Shown: piece after piece, positions 44,147 through 52,279 of the stretch
Layout of the letters: each line of letters begins with the position of its first letter
Position numbering within the stretch: the stretch's first letter is position 1
NCBI RefSeq assembly: GCF_000931445.1
Contig: NZ_CP010849.1
Span: 4,960,001 to 5,024,000 of the forward strand
Direction: 5' to 3'
Source: Streptomyces cyaneogriseus subsp. noncyanogenus
GTDB lineage: Bacteria > Actinomycetota > Actinomycetes > Streptomycetales > Streptomycetaceae
DNA length: 64,000 bases
Translations under genes and position numbers: made by a program
The notes under the pieces: generated by a model
Databases searched by the model: none
What the model was told of the DNA's origin: nothing
What the model saw: only the letters and a program-made list of their open reading frames with translations

Positions 44147-45247
44147 GTGTCCGCAGTCACCGACCGTCTCCCCACCTTCCCCTGGGACAAGCTGGCGCCG
44201 TACAAGGCGACGGCCGCCGCCCACCCGGACGGCATCGTCGACCTCTCCGTCGGCACCCCGGTGGACCCGGTGCCCGAGCTGATCCAGAAGGCGCTCGTCG
44301 CGGCGGCCGACTCGCCCGGCTATCCGACCGTCTGGGGCACGCCCGCACTGCGCGACGCGATCACCGGCTGGGTCGAGCGCCGCCTCGGCGCCCGGGGCGT
44401 CACCCACCACCACGTCCTGCCGATCGTCGGCTCCAAGGAACTGGTCGCCTGGCTCCCTACCCAGCTCGGCCTCGGCCCCGGCGACACGGTGGCCTTCCCG
44501 CGCCTGGCCTACCCGACGTACGAGGTCGGCGCCCGCCTGGCCCGCGCCGCCTACGAGGTCTACGACGACCCGACCGAGCTGGACCCGGCCCACCTCAAGC
44601 TGCTCTGGCTCAACTCCCCGTCCAACCCCACGGGCCGGGTGCTGTCCCAGCGGGAGCTGACCCGGATCGTCGCCTGGGCCCGCGAGCACGGCGTCCTGGT
44701 CTTCTCCGACGAGTGCTACCTGGAGCTGGGCTGGGAGGCCGACCCGGTCTCGGTCCTGCACCCGGACGTCAACGGCGGCTCCTACGAGGGCATCGTGGCC
44801 GTCCACTCCCTGTCCAAGCGCTCCAACCTGGCCGGCTACCGCGCCGCCTTCCTGGCCGGCGACCCGGCCGTCCTCGGCCCTCTGCTGGAGATCCGCAAGC
44901 ACGGCGGCATGATGACGTCGGCCCCCACCCAGGCGGCCGTGGTGGCGGCCCTCGGCGACGACGAGCACGTCCGCGTCCAGCGCGAGCGCTACGCCGCCCG
45001 CCGCACGGCCCTGCGCGAGGCGCTCCTCGCCCACGGCTTCCGCATCGAGCACAGCGAGGCCAGCCTCTACCTGTGGGCCACCCGCGGCGAGTCCTGCTGG
45101 GACACCGTGGCCCACCTGGCCGAGCACGGCATCCTGGTGGCGCCGGGCGACTTCTACGGGCCCGCGGGCGAGCGCTTCGTGCGGGTCGCCTTCACCGCGA
45201 CCGACGAGCGGGTGCGGGCCGCGGTGGAGCGGCTGGCCCGGGCCTGA
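44147..45247 (+). CDS. dapC: succinyldiaminopimelate transaminase
   Basis: PLP-dependent class I/II aminotransferase of the succinylase branch of lysine/meso-DAP synthesis. 366 residues from GTG 44147 (start VSAVTDRLPTFPWDKL). Schiff-base Lys224 in SLSKRSNLAGYR; LNSPSNPTGRV and FSDECYLEL mark the cofactor site. An earlier GTG at 44132 has only a weak RBS. In mycobacteria the same neighbour order (fdxC-dapC) is seen. Supplies DAP for peptidoglycan together with dapE located 2 kb away. Confidence 0.93.
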   Translation: MSAVTDRLPTFPWDKLAPYKATAAAHPDGIVDLSVGTPVDPVPELIQKALVAAADSPGYPTVWGTPALRDAITGWVERRLGARGVTHHHVLPIVGSKELVAWLPTQLGLGPGDTVAFPRLAYPTYEVGARLARAAYEVYDDPTELDPAHLKLLWLNSPSNPTGRVLSQRELTRIVAWAREHGVLVFSDECYLELGWEADPVSVLHPDVNGGSYEGIVAVHSLSKRSNLAGYRAAFLAGDPAVLGPLLEIRKHGGMMTSAPTQAAVVAALGDDEHVRVQRERYAARRTALREALLAHGFRIEHSEASLYLWATRGESCWDTVAHLAEHGILVAPGDFYGPAGERFVRVAFTATDERVRAAVERLARA

Positions 45248-45300
45248 CCCTTCCGGCCCGGCTCGCCCGCGCGAGGCCGCCGGGCGCGGGCGGAGACGCC

Positions 45301-45336
45301 GACGACGGGGCCCGGGACTTCCCGGACCCCGTCGTC
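45301..45336. terminator. bidirectional terminator after dapC
   Basis: GACGACGGGG pairs perfectly with CCCCGTCGTC (45327-45336), with an inner CCGGG-ACTT-CCCGG hairpin. Sits between the convergent dapC and the minus-strand secreted protein gene. Confidence 0.8.
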
Positions 45337-45383
45337 GTACACGTCTGGTGCACACCGGCCGGACGGACCGGTGACGCCGCTCG

Positions 45384-45803
45384 TCAGCCGAGCGGCAGCC
45401 CCTGCACCGGCAGGCCGCCCTTGCCCAGCGCGCCGGTGGGCAGGCCGCCCGTGGTGGCGGTCTGCGCGGTGTCCCCGACGATGTCACCGGCGGTGCCGGC
45501 CACGTCCCCGGCGGCCTTCTGCGCGGTCGGGGCCGTCTTCCTCACGGCCTTGCCGCCGGTCTTGCCCGTCTGCTTGACGGCCTTGCTGCCGGCGTCGCCC
45601 GCGAGCCCGGTGGTCTTCTGCGCCGCGTCGTCGACGGTGGTGGCGACGTTCGCCCCGTCCAGGGCGGTCAGCGCACCGAGGGTCGGGGTTGCCTGCAGCT
45701 CCGGGGCCGCGCTGGCGGAGCCGGCCGCACCGACCCCGGCAGCCGCTCCCGCAGCGACGAGCAGCGCGGCACGGGCGATCCGGCGGGACAGGGGGAGGGA
45801 CAT
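45384..45803 (-). CDS. small secreted Ala/Gly/Thr-rich protein
   Basis: 139 residues. Signal peptide (about 1-35, basic LSRRIARAALLVAAGAAAGVGAAGSASA) then a mature chain of low complexity with repeated TTG/GDAGSKAVKQTGKTGGKA. No Cys and no recognised domain. ATG 45803 follows GAAGGAGC. In databases similar proteins are sometimes called ATP-binding, but nothing here supports that. Function unknown; exported surface peptide is plausible. Confidence 0.8.
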   Translation of the reverse strand: MSLPLSRRIARAALLVAAGAAAGVGAAGSASAAPELQATPTLGALTALDGANVATTVDDAAQKTTGLAGDAGSKAVKQTGKTGGKAVRKTAPTAQKAAGDVAGTAGDIVGDTAQTATTGGLPTGALGKGGLPVQGLPLG

Positions 45804-46110
45804 GTTGCTCCTTCGACGGAGTGAACGGTGGAGAGTCCGACCGCGCCCGGCGCTGGACCGGCCGGGCTCGGACGCAGTGACTACCGCTCGAAGCCCGCGA
45901 AGGTTGCGGCAGCGCAACGTAAAGAGTGGGTAATGCGTCGCATGATCGAGTCGGTGGAAAAGGGAAGAATGGGCCACGTGAGGAAGGGCTGCCGAATCCT
46001 TACAGCCCTTTGCTCCCAAGGGTCCCGGGGAATTCCGCCGGCTCTTCGAGAGCCTGTGCGCCCCGTCGCCCGCACGACGGGCGCATAGCCCCGGCGGGTG
46101 AACGCTCGCA
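45804..46110. other. intergenic region upstream of secreted protein gene
   Basis: 307 bases with moderate GC. Contains AAGGGCTG-N11-CAGCCCTT (45984-46010) and, nearer the other gene, the hairpin listed next. The promoter of the minus-strand secreted protein gene is presumably near 45850-45950, but no clear boxes were found. Confidence 0.5.
46057..46085 (-). terminator. terminator after lysozyme-like membrane protein gene
   Basis: TGCGCCCCGTCG (46057-46068) pairs with CGACGGGCGCA (46075-46085) leaving one bulged C; 6-nt loop. 25 bp past the stop of the minus-strand gene. Confidence 0.6.
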
Positions 46111-47145
46111 CTAAGGCGCAGTGACGATCCGGACCGGACCCGTGCTCTCGGCCCCCGCGGCGCCCACGGCGTCCTCCGTCTCCTCCGCGCCGCCCTCCGT
46201 GCCGCCGCCGGCCGGGCGCCAGCGGCTGTCGGTGTTCCCGGCGGTCCACTCCCGGCCGGCGTAGGTGACCCGCTTGATGTGCAGCGCGGAGGCGTTGGCC
46301 ACCGCCCAGTGCGCCAGTTGCCAGCCGCGCTGCGCGGCGCCGCGTCCGGCCACCGCCGGGTCGGCGGTCACCGGCAGGGTCACGGTCCGCCCGTCGGATT
46401 TCCCGGCGCCCGCCGTGCCGGTGCCGCCCGGGGACGGCGAGGCGGCGGGCGAGGACGCCCCGTCCACCCGCGCTCCGGCCGGCTGGAGCACCTCGTGCCC
46501 GAAGTCCCGCGCCAGCGCGGCGCGGACGGCGTCGGCACCCTCGTCCGGGGTCGCGTCCGGGCGCCCCTCGCAGGTCAGCGTGGCGGCGGACCGGCCGGTG
46601 AGAGCGGCGGCCAGCAGCGTGGCGTCCGGCTCGTGCTTGGCGTACGCCTGCGGGAAGCCGCTGCGCTGCACCCGCTGCGCGGCCACGGTCAGCGGCAGCC
46701 GCGTATAGCCGGGCACCTCGACCAGATGGTCGTAGAACTTCCCGGCCGCGTACGCCGGGTCCATGATCTCCTTCGGGGTGCCCCAGCCCTGCGAGGGCCG
46801 CTGCTGGAACAGGCCGAGGGAGTCGCGGTCGCCGTGGCCGATGTTGCGCAGCGCGGACTCCTGCAACGCGGTCGCCAGCGCGATCGTCACGGCCCGCTCC
46901 GGCAGGCCGCGCGCGGTGCCCACGGCGGTGATCGTCGCCGCGTTCACCGCCTGCTCCGGGGAGAACTCGTACGTCGCCCCGTCGCCCTTGCCGGAGACGA
47001 CCTTGCATCCCGGTGCGCCCGTGCCGCCGGTGACGTACTGCACCGCGAGGTAACCGGCGACCGCGAGCAGGACCACGAAGGCCGACCCGAGACGCAGGAG
47101 GCGGCCACGGCGAGTGACGGTGACGGTGGGAGACGGCTCTGGCAC
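46111..47145 (-). CDS. membrane-anchored lysozyme-like protein
   Basis: 344 residues. One transmembrane segment (about 18-38, LGSAFVVLLAVAGYLAVQYVT), then an extracytoplasmic domain: ITIALATALQESALRNIGHGDRDSLGLFQQRPSQGWG has the catalytic-Glu ESALRN and GLFQ motif of lysozyme-like (goose/SLT) enzymes, followed by DPAYAAGKFYDHL. The C-terminus is low complexity and then a region about 240-300 with conserved WQLAHWAVANA. Likely binds or cuts peptidoglycan. GTG 47145 with TACCTT 6 nt upstream suggests leaderless translation. Divergent from dapE. Confidence 0.83.
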   Translation of the reverse strand: MPEPSPTVTVTRRGRLLRLGSAFVVLLAVAGYLAVQYVTGGTGAPGCKVVSGKGDGATYEFSPEQAVNAATITAVGTARGLPERAVTIALATALQESALRNIGHGDRDSLGLFQQRPSQGWGTPKEIMDPAYAAGKFYDHLVEVPGYTRLPLTVAAQRVQRSGFPQAYAKHEPDATLLAAALTGRSAATLTCEGRPDATPDEGADAVRAALARDFGHEVLQPAGARVDGASSPAASPSPGGTGTAGAGKSDGRTVTLPVTADPAVAGRGAAQRGWQLAHWAVANASALHIKRVTYAGREWTAGNTDSRWRPAGGGTEGGAEETEDAVGAAGAESTGPVRIVTAP

Positions 47146-47151
47146 GGGTAC

Positions 47152-47157
47152 AAGGTA
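47152..47157 (-). promoter_or_regulatory. -10 box TACCTT (leaderless) before lysozyme-like gene
   Basis: Minus-strand TACCTT with a 6-nt spacer to GTG 47145. Confidence 0.35.
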
Positions 47158-47224
47158 CTGGAGGACAGCGGGACTCCCGCGCCGGGTGGGACGCCGCCGA
47201 GCGCCGGGCGCGCGGCCGGCGCGC

Positions 47225-47230
47225 TAGGGT
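47225..47230 (+). promoter_or_regulatory. -10 box TAGGGT before dapE (leaderless)
   Basis: TAGGGT, 7-nt spacer, ATG 47238; no SD. Confidence 0.45.
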
Positions 47231-47237
47231 CGACGGC

Positions 47238-48317
47238 ATGGCCGACACCCCGCTTGACCTCGCCCTGGACGCGGCGAAGCTCACCGCCCAGCTCGTCGAC
47301 TTCCCCTCCGTCAGCGGCTCCGAGAAGCCCCTCGCGGACGCGATCGAGACCGCCCTGCGCGCGCTGCCGCACCTGACGGTCGACCGCTACGGCAACAACG
47401 TGGTGGCCCGCACCGACCTGGGCCGGCCGGAGCGGGTCATCCTCGCCGGGCACATCGACACCGTGCCCATCGCGGACAACGTGCCCTCGCGGCTGGACGA
47501 CGACGGGGTGCTGTGGGGCTGCGGCACCTGCGACATGAAGGCGGGCGTCGCCGTGCAACTGCGCATCGCGGCCACCGTCCCGGCCCCCAACCGCGACCTG
47601 ACCTTCGTCTTCTACGACAACGAGGAGGTCGCCGCCGACCTCAACGGCCTGGGACACGTGGCCGAGGCCCGCCCCGAGTGGCTCCGGGGCGACTTCGCGG
47701 TGCTCCTGGAGCCCTCGGACGGGCAGGTGGAGGGCGGCTGCCAGGGCACCCTGCGGGTGCTGCTGAAGACCGCGGGGGAGCGGGCCCACTCCGCGCGCGG
47801 CTGGATGGGCTCCAACGCGATCCACGCGGCGGCGCCGATCCTGGCGCGCCTGGCCGCCTACGAGCCCCGGTACCCGGTCATCGACGGCCTGGAGTACCGC
47901 GAGGGCCTCAACGCGGTGGGCATCTCGGGCGGAGTGGCCGGCAACGTCATCCCCGACGAGTGCGTGGTGACCGTCAACTTCCGCTACGCGCCGGACCGTA
48001 CGCCCGAGGAGGCCGTCGCCCACGTCCGCGAGGTGTTCGCCGACTGCGGGGTGACCGAGTTCGTGGTGGACGACCACAGCGGCGCGGCCCTGCCCGGGCT
48101 CTCCCACCCGGCCGCGGCGGCGTTCATCGAGGCGGTCGGCGGCACCCCGCAGCCCAAGTACGGCTGGACGGACGTCTCCCGCTTCTCCGCCCTGGGCATC
48201 CCGGCGGTCAACTACGGCCCCGGCAACCCGCACTTGGCCCACAAGCGCGACGAACGGGTGGAGATCGCCAAGATCCTGGCGGGGGAGGAGCGTCTGCGGG
48301 CCTGGCTGACCGCCTGA
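47238..48317 (+). CDS. dapE: succinyl-diaminopimelate desuccinylase
   Basis: Di-zinc M20 peptidase-family enzyme, 359 residues, forming L,L-DAP and succinate. His72 and Asp74 in GHIDTVP, then DMKAGVA with the bridging Asp, DNEEVA with the catalytic Glu, and the dimerisation domain in the middle (ERAHSARGWMGSNAIHAA). C-terminal His in NPHLAHKRDERVE. Follows dapC in the pathway. Start is set by the leaderless box. Confidence 0.95.
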   Translation: MADTPLDLALDAAKLTAQLVDFPSVSGSEKPLADAIETALRALPHLTVDRYGNNVVARTDLGRPERVILAGHIDTVPIADNVPSRLDDDGVLWGCGTCDMKAGVAVQLRIAATVPAPNRDLTFVFYDNEEVAADLNGLGHVAEARPEWLRGDFAVLLEPSDGQVEGGCQGTLRVLLKTAGERAHSARGWMGSNAIHAAAPILARLAAYEPRYPVIDGLEYREGLNAVGISGGVAGNVIPDECVVTVNFRYAPDRTPEEAVAHVREVFADCGVTEFVVDDHSGAALPGLSHPAAAAFIEAVGGTPQPKYGWTDVSRFSALGIPAVNYGPGNPHLAHKRDERVEIAKILAGEERLRAWLTA

Positions 48318-48439
48318 CCTGCCCCGCCGTGCCCGGACGGGTTTCACGGCGCTGCGCGGCGGACATGCTGAGGTCCCCCGTACGTAACCCGCGTAGATCT
48401 ACGCTGAGGTGCACGAAACCGCGAGCGGAGGGAGCTCAT

Positions 48440-49198
48440 ATGGCTACCGGCAACCCCGAGGGCAAGAAGCGTCCGCCCGAGGAGCAGCGCCTGGGACCGG
48501 TCCTCCGCAGGCGCGGCCAGGTCCAGGCCAGTACGACGGACCAGCGCCTGCTGGACGAGCGGGCCCCCAGCGACTGGGTGCACACCGACCCCTGGCGGGT
48601 GCTGCGCATCCAGTCGGAGTTCATCGAGGGCTTCGGCACGCTCGCCGAACTCCCGCCCGCCATCAGCGTCTTCGGCTCGGCCCGGACACCGGTGGACTCA
48701 CCGGAGTACGAGGCGGGCGTACGCCTGGGGCGGGGCCTGGTGGCGGCGGGCTTCGCGGTGATCACCGGCGGCGGGCCCGGCGCCATGGAGGCGGCCAACC
48801 GGGGCGCCTGCGAGGCGAACGGCACCTCGGTGGGCCTGGGCATCGAGCTGCCCTTCGAGCAGGGACTCAACCCGTACGTCGAGATCGGGCTGAACTTCCG
48901 TTACTTCTTCGTCCGGAAGATGATGTTCGTCAAGTACGCGCAGGGCTTCGTCGTCCTGCCCGGCGGGCTCGGCACCCTGGACGAGCTCTTCGAGGCCCTC
49001 ACCCTGGTGCAGACCCAGAAGGTGACCCGCTTCCCCATCGTCCTGTTCGGCACCGCCTACTGGGGCGGCCTCGTCGACTGGCTCCGCGACACGGTGATCG
49101 CCGAGGGCAAGGCCGCCGAGCAGGACCTGCTGCTCTTCCACGTCACGGACGACGTGGACGAGGCAGTGGCGCTGGTCTCGAAGGAGGCGGGCCGCTAG
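48440..49198 (+). CDS. TIGR00730 / LOG family protein
   Basis: 252 residues, Rossmann-like fold with GGGPGAMEAANRGA and PGGLGTLDELFE, the two motifs of the lonely-guy (LOG) nucleoside-5'-monophosphate phosphoribohydrolases. Basic N-terminus (KKRPPEEQRLGPVLRRR) is Streptomyces-typical. ATG 48440 follows CGGAGGGAG. Homologues in mycobacteria (Rv1205) make cytokinin-like bases. It sits in the same order dapE-LOG-folP2-DivIVA-tag as in M. tuberculosis. Confidence 0.92.
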   Translation: MATGNPEGKKRPPEEQRLGPVLRRRGQVQASTTDQRLLDERAPSDWVHTDPWRVLRIQSEFIEGFGTLAELPPAISVFGSARTPVDSPEYEAGVRLGRGLVAAGFAVITGGGPGAMEAANRGACEANGTSVGLGIELPFEQGLNPYVEIGLNFRYFFVRKMMFVKYAQGFVVLPGGLGTLDELFEALTLVQTQKVTRFPIVLFGTAYWGGLVDWLRDTVIAEGKAAEQDLLLFHVTDDVDEAVALVSKEAGR

Positions 49199-49235
49199 AA
49201 GCACCCGTACGGCCCGGGAGCCGGGCGGCCGGGCT

Positions 49236-50096
49236 TCACACCAGGCCCCGGCGGGCCACCGCCGGAGGCCGGTGTCCGGCGATCGAGGCGACCATGTCCA
49301 GCACCTGCCGGGTCTCCGCCACCTCGTGCACCCGGTACACCTGCGCGCCGAGCCACGCCGACACCGCCGTCGTCGCCAGCGTGCCCAGCACCCGCTCCTT
49401 CACGGGCTTGTCCAGGGTCTCCCCGACGAAGTCCTTGTTGGAGAGCGACACCAGCACCGGCCACCCGGTCCGCACCATCTCGTCGAGCCGCCGGGTCGCC
49501 TCCAGGCTGTGCCGGGTGTTCTTGTTGAAGTCGTGCCCGGGGTCGATCAGCACCGACTCCCGGGGCACGCCCAGCTCCACCGCCCGCTCGGCCAGCGACA
49601 GGGTCACCCGCAGGATGTCCGCCATGACGTCGTCGTAGGCGACCCGGTGCGGCCGGGTCCGCGGCTGCGCGCCGCCCGCGTGGGTGCACACCAGGCCCAC
49701 CCGGTAGCGCGCCGCGACCTCCGCGAGCTTGGGATCGACGCCGCCCCAGGCGTCGTTGAGCAGGTCCGCGCCCGCCTCGCAGACGGCCTCGCCGACCTCG
49801 TGGCGCCAGGTGTCGACACTGATCACGACGTCGGGGAAGCGCCGCCGCACCTCCGCGACGAAGCCGACCGTGCGCCGTGCCTCCTCCTCGGCCGTCACCT
49901 CCTCGCCGGGCCCGGCCTTCACCCCGCCGATGTCGATGATGGCGGCCCCCTCGGCCACGGCCTGCTCCACGCGCGCGAGCGCGGGCTCGTCGCGGAAGGT
50001 GGCGCCCCGGTCGTAGAAGGAGTCCGGGGTCCGGTTCACGATCGCCATGATCACCGGCTCGTGCGGCTCGAATTCCCGCCTGCCCAGCCTGAGCAT
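49236..50096 (-). CDS. folP2: FolP2-type dihydropteroate synthase homologue
   Basis: 286 residues, TIM-barrel DHPS fold. MAIVNRTPDSFYDRGATF replaces the NVTPDSFSDGG of catalytic FolP1; IDIGGVKAGPGEEV, INDAWGG-like LLNDAWGGVDPKLAE and LIDPGHDFNKNT are shared with mycobacterial FolP2 (Rv1207), which has been reported to lack DHPS activity. The start at 50096 has a purine-rich AGAGG upstream. Divergent from the DivIVA-like gene. Its true role is unknown. Confidence 0.85.
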   Translation of the reverse strand: MLRLGRREFEPHEPVIMAIVNRTPDSFYDRGATFRDEPALARVEQAVAEGAAIIDIGGVKAGPGEEVTAEEEARRTVGFVAEVRRRFPDVVISVDTWRHEVGEAVCEAGADLLNDAWGGVDPKLAEVAARYRVGLVCTHAGGAQPRTRPHRVAYDDVMADILRVTLSLAERAVELGVPRESVLIDPGHDFNKNTRHSLEATRRLDEMVRTGWPVLVSLSNKDFVGETLDKPVKERVLGTLATTAVSAWLGAQVYRVHEVAETRQVLDMVASIAGHRPPAVARRGLV

Positions 50097-50121
50097 CCCC
50101 TGTGACCTCTCCTCGTACGTG

Positions 50122-50171
50122 CCGGGTGTCCCCCCGGGCGTTCCCCGGGTACCTCCCGGGTCTCTCCCGGG
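50122..50171. repeat. five CCGGG units with 11-12 bp periodicity
   Basis: CCGGG at 50122, 50134, 50145, 50156 and 50167, the later four within CCCGGG. Spacings 12, 11, 11, 11 put them on one helix face in the upstream region of folP2. GC-rich background lowers the weight. Confidence 0.5.
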
Positions 50172-50238
50172 CTTCGGCCGCCTGCGACCCTAACGGTCGG
50201 CGTCGCATGGCACGATCGGACCCTGACATATTTCGACT

Positions 50239-50265
50239 CCGGCCGTGCGGCTTCGGCACGGCCGG
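50239..50265 (+). other. 10-bp hairpin in leader of DivIVA-like gene
   Basis: CCGGCCGTGC and GCACGGCCGG, 7-nt loop GGCTTCG; a stable hairpin about 75 bp before ATG 50340. Confidence 0.5.
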
Positions 50266-50339
50266 CCGGGGCTGAAGCCGACTCGACACTTCCTCGCCGG
50301 CGCCGCGCGCGCCGGCTCCGAGCGTGGGGACCTCAAGCG

Positions 50340-50711
50340 ATGGTTATGTTCCTGTTCCTGGTCGTCGCCCTCGCCGTCGTGGTCGCCGCGGTGACACTGG
50401 CCGTGGTGGGCGGCGGGGAGAGCGGCCCGCTGCCCGAGGCGGCTCCCGAGCGGCTCCGGGACGCCCTGCCCCCCGACCGGCCGGTCGGCCGCGCGGACGT
50501 GGAGCGCCTGCGCTTCCCCCTGGTCCTGCGCGGCTACCGGATGGCCGACGTCGACGACGCCCTCGGCCGCCTCGGCGCCGAGCTCGCCGAACGCGACGCC
50601 CGCATCGCCGACCTGGAGGCGGCGCTGGAGGGGGCCCGCGCCGCCGCCCCCGCGGACCGGCCCGCCCGGGTGGCCATGGACAAGCCCGGGCACGAGGACG
50701 GCGAGCAGTGA
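50340..50711 (+). CDS. DivIVA-domain membrane protein
   Basis: 123 residues. An N-terminal transmembrane segment (FLFLVVALAVVVAAVTLAVV) and a DivIVA-like motif (FPLVLRGYRMADVDDALGRLGAEL) leading into a coiled coil (ELAERDARIADLEAALEGARAA). Similar to Rv1209 in the same gene order. Stop overlaps the DNA glycosylase start (GTGA). The second ATG (50346) would also work. Confidence 0.83.
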   Translation: MVMFLFLVVALAVVVAAVTLAVVGGGESGPLPEAAPERLRDALPPDRPVGRADVERLRFPLVLRGYRMADVDDALGRLGAELAERDARIADLEAALEGARAAAPADRPARVAMDKPGHEDGEQ

Positions 50712-51292
50712 GCGCCGGTGCCGCCGTGGCCGGCCCGGACGGCGCGCCGCGCTGCCCCTGGGCGCTGTCCACGACCGACTACGTCGCCTACCACGACGAG
50801 GAATGGGGCCGCCCCGTCCACGGCGACGACGCCCTGTTCGAACGCCTCAGCCTGGAGGCCTTCCAGTCCGGCCTGTCCTGGATCACCATCCTGCGCCGCC
50901 GCCCCGGATTCCGCGCCGCCTTCGCCGGTTTCCGGATCGCCGAGGTGGCCGCCTTCACCGACGCCGACCGCGAGCGCCTGCTCGCCGACCCCGGCATCAT
51001 CCGCAACCGCGCCAAGGTCGACGCGACGCTCGCCAACGCGCGCGTGCTCGCCGGCTGGGCGCCCGGCGAGCTGGACGAGCTGGTCTGGTCGTACGCCCCC
51101 GACCCGGCCGGACGTCCCGTCCCCCGGACCCTCGCGGACGTCCCGGTGATCACCCCGGAGTCGACCGCGCTGTCCAAGGCGCTGAAGAAGCGGGGGCTGC
51201 GCTTCGTGGGCCCCACGACGGCGTACGCGCTGATGCAGGCGTGCGGGCTGGTCGACGACCACCTCGCGGACTGCGCCGCGCGCCGGGGCTGA
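50708..51292 (+). CDS. tag: DNA-3-methyladenine glycosylase I
   Basis: 194 residues. HhH-GPD-like alkylbase glycosylase of the TagI family: CPWALSTTDYVAYHDEEWGRPVHGDDALFERLSLE, SGLSWITILRRRPGFRAAF, and FVGPTTAYALMQACGLVDDH. The C-terminal Cys (ADCAARRG) is the usual zinc-ligand position. GTG 50708 overlaps the DivIVA-like stop. Excises 3-methyladenine in base-excision repair. Confidence 0.95.
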   Translation: MSAGAAVAGPDGAPRCPWALSTTDYVAYHDEEWGRPVHGDDALFERLSLEAFQSGLSWITILRRRPGFRAAFAGFRIAEVAAFTDADRERLLADPGIIRNRAKVDATLANARVLAGWAPGELDELVWSYAPDPAGRPVPRTLADVPVITPESTALSKALKKRGLRFVGPTTAYALMQACGLVDDHLADCAARRG

Positions 51293-51628
51293 ACCGGGGC
51301 CGGCTGCGCCGTGGCCGGGCGGCCGGCCCGGGCGCCGGTCACCGCCCCCGGTAGACCGGCTTCTCCTTGTTCACGAAGGCCCGCACCGCGATCGTGTGGT
51401 CCTCGGACGCGCCCGCCCGCGTCTGGAGCTCGTCCTCCTTCTCCAGGGCCTCCTCCAGGGAGTGCGTCAGCCCGAACGCCACCGACTCCTTCAGCGCCGC
51501 GTACGCCACCGTGGGCCCGGCGGCCAGCGCCCGCGCCACCTGCTCGGCCTCGGCGCGCAGGTCGGCGGCGGGCACCACCCGGTTGGCGATGCCCAGCTCG
51601 TACGCCTCCTGCGCGCCGATGCTGCGGG

Positions 51629-51723
51629 GGAAGAGCAGCAGGTCGGTGGCGCGGCCGGGGCCGACGACGCGCGGCAGGGTCCAGGAGACGCCGGAGTCGG
51701 CGGTGAGCGCCACGCCCGCGAAG
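51629..51723. repeat. first copy of 95-bp direct duplication
   Basis: Identical to 51766-51860; this is the copy that belongs to the C-terminal half of the hydratase gene. Duplicated sequence on both sides of a linker is typical of a mis-assembled paired-end read. Confidence 0.95.
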
Positions 51724-51765
51724 CGTAATAACTTCGTATAGCATACATTATACGAAGTTATACGA
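51724..51765. other. 42-bp 454 Titanium paired-end linker containing loxP
   Basis: Contains a complete loxP site (51728-51761: inverted ATAACTTCGTATA arms around the GCATACAT spacer), with CGTA before and CGA after. The whole 42-mer corresponds to the linker used in 454 paired-end libraries. Its translation gives MYAIRSYYASR, a peptide known from artefactual database entries. Confidence 0.95.
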
Positions 51766-51860
51766 GGAAGAGCAGCAGGTCGGTGGCGCGGCCGGGGCCG
51801 ACGACGCGCGGCAGGGTCCAGGAGACGCCGGAGTCGGCGGTGAGCGCCACGCCCGCGAAG
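51766..51860. repeat. second copy of 95-bp direct duplication
   Basis: Identical to 51629-51723 over all 95 bases; it continues into the N-terminal half of the hydratase gene. Confidence 0.95.
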
Positions 51861-52279
51861 GAGGTGTTGAACGCCGCCGTGTCGGCGACGATCCGGTAGT
51901 CGGCGGCGAGCGCGAAGCCGAAGCCGGCCCCGGCGGCCACGCCGTTGACGGCGGCCACCACCGGCTTGGGCGCCCCGGCCAGCGCCCGCACGATCGGGTT
52001 GTAGTGCTCCCGCACCGTGCTCATCGTCCGCCCCGAGCCGGTCTCCCGGTCGGCGCCGAGCAGCCCGATGTGCTCCTTGAGGTCCTGGCCCACGCAGAAC
52101 GCCCGGTCCCCGGCGGCGGTCAGCAGCACCGCCCGCACGGCGTCGTCCGCCGCCGCGGACCGCACCGCGTCCCGGAGGGCGGCCTTGGTCTCGATGTTCA
52201 GCGCGTTCATCGCCTCCGGGCGGTTCAGCGTGATCGTCGCCAGTGCGTCGCTCACCTCGTAGAGCACGGTGTCGGCCAT

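Larger units (their letters stand above)
51339..52279 (-). pseudogene. enoyl-CoA hydratase/isomerase gene interrupted by linker artefact
   Basis: Crotonase-fold gene, PaaG-like. The N-terminal part starts at ATG 52279 (MADTVLYEVSDALATITLNR; RBS GGAGGGG at about 52286-52293) and reads cleanly until the linker at 51765, where it hits a stop. The C-terminal part continues in another frame after the linker and first repeat copy, from GVALTADSGVSW to the stop at 51339. Excising 137 bp (linker plus one 95-bp copy) gives one 267-residue protein with the oxyanion motifs FCVGQDLKEH and VNGVAAGAGFGFALAADY. As written it is broken, but the real gene is almost certainly intact. Confidence 0.9.

Noticed and set aside
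45384..45803. Chaplin or rodlin identity for the small secreted protein
   Set aside because: No chaplin hydrophobic domain or paired cysteines; composition only superficially similar.
51491..51748. Minus-strand frame beginning MYAIRSYYASR
   Set aside because: It is the translation of the 454 linker joined to an antisense frame; an artefact, not a gene.
51728..51761. loxP as evidence of an engineered strain or Cre phage
   Set aside because: The exact 42-bp linker ends and the flanking direct duplication fit a sequencing-library linker much better than a genetic construct, which would have marker or vector sequence nearby.
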